Below are positions 5,600 to 6,951 of a stretch of DNA of 6,951 nt, one piece after another. Positions within the stretch are counted from its first letter, which is position 1, and every line of letters starts with the position of its first letter. The DNA lies in the NCBI GenBank assembly GCA_016284115.1, contig JAEEOD010000261.1, positions 1-6,951 on the forward strand. The letters run 5' to 3'. The stretch comes from Bacteroidaceae bacterium. Lineage in GTDB: Bacteria > Bacteroidota > Bacteroidia > Bacteroidales > Bacteroidaceae. A program made the position numbers and the translations under genes. Below the pieces are notes generated by a model. It saw only the letters and a program-made list of their open reading frames with translations, was not told where the DNA came from and ran no database searches.

Positions 5600-6951
5600 A
5601 TGAAGAAAAGTTTCCTCTTAGGACTGTTACTCAGTACCTGCATCATCGCCCAAGCTGGTGGTTTGATGACAAACACTAATTATCACATAGCATTTGACAG
5701 AATGATGGCACGTGGTGCATCGTTCGATATTGACGCTGTTTTTTCTAACCCAGCTGGATTGGCTTGGGGTCACGAAGGTTGGCAGTTGTCTTTCAACTTC
5801 CAGAAACCTTGGCAGTATCGCGACATCAAGCATAATGGAATATTGTATGAAGGCAAGGCATCGGCTCCTATTGTGCCTGCTGTCTTCGCATCTTATAAGA
5901 AAGACCGTTGGGCAATCTCTACCATGATTGGTATCGTGGGCTCTGGCGGTTTCGTGGAATATAAGAATGGTGTACCGATGTTCAATGCGCTCATTGGCAG
6001 CACCATTACCCAATTAACAGGTGGTTTGTCACAAGCTGTTGGAGGCGCTATTCCTGCTATCACTCCAGACCAGTACAAGTTTGATTCATCCATGAAGGGT
6101 AAACAATATATATATGGTGGACAGGTGAATTTCACATATAAGTTTACCGACAACATTGCTGGTGCCGTAGGTCTGCGTGCCAATTACTACGACGGCTACT
6201 ATCGTGGTCATGTGATTGCAGGCAATCATGCTTCCATGGGTACTCTTGCTAAGTTAGAGTTGGATGTTGACCAGAAAGGTTGGGGTTTGACTCCTATCAT
6301 CAGTTTGAACTTCCACAAGGGTCCTTTGACTTTAGCTGCCCGTTATGAATTCCGCACCAAGATCAGTACAAAGAATGATACCAACGTGCTGGATGCAAAT
6401 CTGAATACTACTGCCATGGTTACTGAACCTTTGACGCAGTTGGTAATTGGTGGCAAAATCTCTCCAGAGCAGGCTGCAGCCATTGGACAAGGTATCCAGG
6501 AAAAGATGGCTGGAGGTTTTGACGCTTATGTAGCTCCTTACAAGGACGGTGCCCGCACTCGCTACGACATGCCTGCATTGTTTACTTTTGCTGCTGGTTA
6601 TGAGTTCACTCCAAAATTGCGTGCGACACTGGAGTATCACTTCTTTGACGATAAGAACGCCAAGATGGGCAATGACCGTCAGAAGGAACTGAAACACGGT
6701 ACTCATGAGGTGTTGGCAGGTATCGAGTATGACATCAACGAGAAGTTTACCATCAGCTGTGGTGGTCAGCGTACAGACTATGGTTTGAGCGATGGTTACG
6801 AGCAGGACACTTCATTTGCTTGCGACAGCTACAGTGTTGGCTTTGGCGGTGCTTGGAACATCAACAAGAAATTACGTCTGAATGCAGGCTATTTCTGCTC
6901 TATCTATTCAGATTACGAGAAAGCTGCCAGCTTCGGCACTGAAATCTTCTC
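5600..6951 (+). CDS. OmpP1/FadL-family outer-membrane transport protein, N-terminal 450 codons (truncated by the window edge)
   Basis: A predicted beta-barrel outer-membrane protein of the OmpP1/FadL/TodX group, which takes up hydrophobic compounds such as fatty acids. Residues 1-19 are a Sec signal peptide ending AQA, cleaved before GG. The mature start GGLMTNTNYHIAFDR and the plug-region motif NPAGLA (50-55), after MARGASFDIDAV, are the family hallmarks. Beyond this come alternating amphipathic strands rich in aromatics, such as YGGQVNFTYKF, AARYEFRTKI and ATLEYHFF, separated by Gly/Asp turns. No stop occurs before the edge; perhaps 50-100 residues are missing, judging from usual family length. 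The ATG at 5600 is chosen because it starts the signal peptide and gives a normal leader; an in-frame ATG at 5576 would add eight residues and lie almost at the transcription start. The ligand cannot be told. It stands alone downstream of its own promoter. Confidence 0.88.
   Translation, partial: MKKSFLLGLLLSTCIIAQAGGLMTNTNYHIAFDRMMARGASFDIDAVFSNPAGLAWGHEGWQLSFNFQKPWQYRDIKHNGILYEGKASAPIVPAVFASYKKDRWAISTMIGIVGSGGFVEYKNGVPMFNALIGSTITQLTGGLSQAVGGAIPAITPDQYKFDSSMKGKQYIYGGQVNFTYKFTDNIAGAVGLRANYYDGYYRGHVIAGNHASMGTLAKLELDVDQKGWGLTPIISLNFHKGPLTLAARYEFRTKISTKNDTNVLDANLNTTAMVTEPLTQLVIGGKISPEQAAAIGQGIQEKMAGGFDAYVAPYKDGARTRYDMPALFTFAAGYEFTPKLRATLEYHFFDDKNAKMGNDRQKELKHGTHEVLAGIEYDINEKFTISCGGQRTDYGLSDGYEQDTSFACDSYSVGFGGAWNINKKLRLNAGYFCSIYSDYEKAASFGTEIF

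Noticed and set aside
5600..5659. Possible lipoprotein signal on the porin (LSTC at residues 11-14)
   Set aside because: Thr before Cys does not fit a lipobox, and the hydrophobic stretch continues to a normal AQA cleavage site followed by the usual family mature end.
5627..6183. Minus-strand open frames opposite the porin gene
   Set aside because: They are shadows of the OmpP1/FadL gene, which is supported by a signal peptide, the NPAGLA motif and a strong promoter.

Overview
The window looks like chromosome from a Bacteroidota member, most likely Prevotellaceae (Prevotella/Segatella-like). The support is A-rich, Shine-Dalgarno-poor leaders, promoter elements of the Bacteroidota type (-7 TAnnTTTG with TTG about 19-20 bp upstream), and protein families typical of gut or oral Bacteroidota: a multi-domain GH78 enzyme, an OmpP1/FadL porin beginning with a short G-rich mature end and an NPAGLA motif, and a small HERIHTHQ membrane protein. 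The genus is an inference. No RNA gene, CRISPR array, insertion sequence or integrase was seen.

Layout. (1) 1-1671, minus strand: the first 557 codons of a secreted GH78 alpha-L-rhamnosidase-type enzyme whose catalytic part lies beyond the left edge. (2) 1672-1775: a compact divergent promoter region with two nearly abutting -7 boxes and a perfect TGCAATTGCA palindrome. (3) 1776-4800, plus strand: four co-directional, tightly packed genes encoding a flavin reductase-like protein, a GNAT acetyltransferase, a MenD-family ThDP-fold protein and a small HExxH membrane protein. (4) 4801-4879: a convergent gap with a 10-bp stem-loop. (5) 4880-5419, minus strand: a Nudix hydrolase resembling ADP-ribose pyrophosphatase. 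(6) 5420-5599: a divergent promoter region with an A/T-rich dyad cluster. (7) 5600-6951, plus strand: the first 450 codons of an OmpP1/FadL-type outer-membrane transporter, cut by the right edge.

The most notable item is the MenD-family protein. It is full length (546 aa) and keeps the Mg-diphosphate ligands, but almost every residue that defines a working SEPHCHC synthase is replaced: the ThDP-activating Glu is Asn, three substrate-binding Arg are Gln, Thr and Met, and the loop carrying the conserved Gln is shortened. It sits with a flavoprotein, an acetyltransferase and a small zincin-like membrane protein rather than with menF/menB/menC/menE. Either it has a new ThDP-type or pseudo-enzymatic function, or it is a strongly divergent menaquinone enzyme. 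The GH78 gene also differs in base and codon use from the four-gene cluster beside it: its 557 visible codons contain no TTA, CTA or TCA, which leaves the opposite strand open over the same span.
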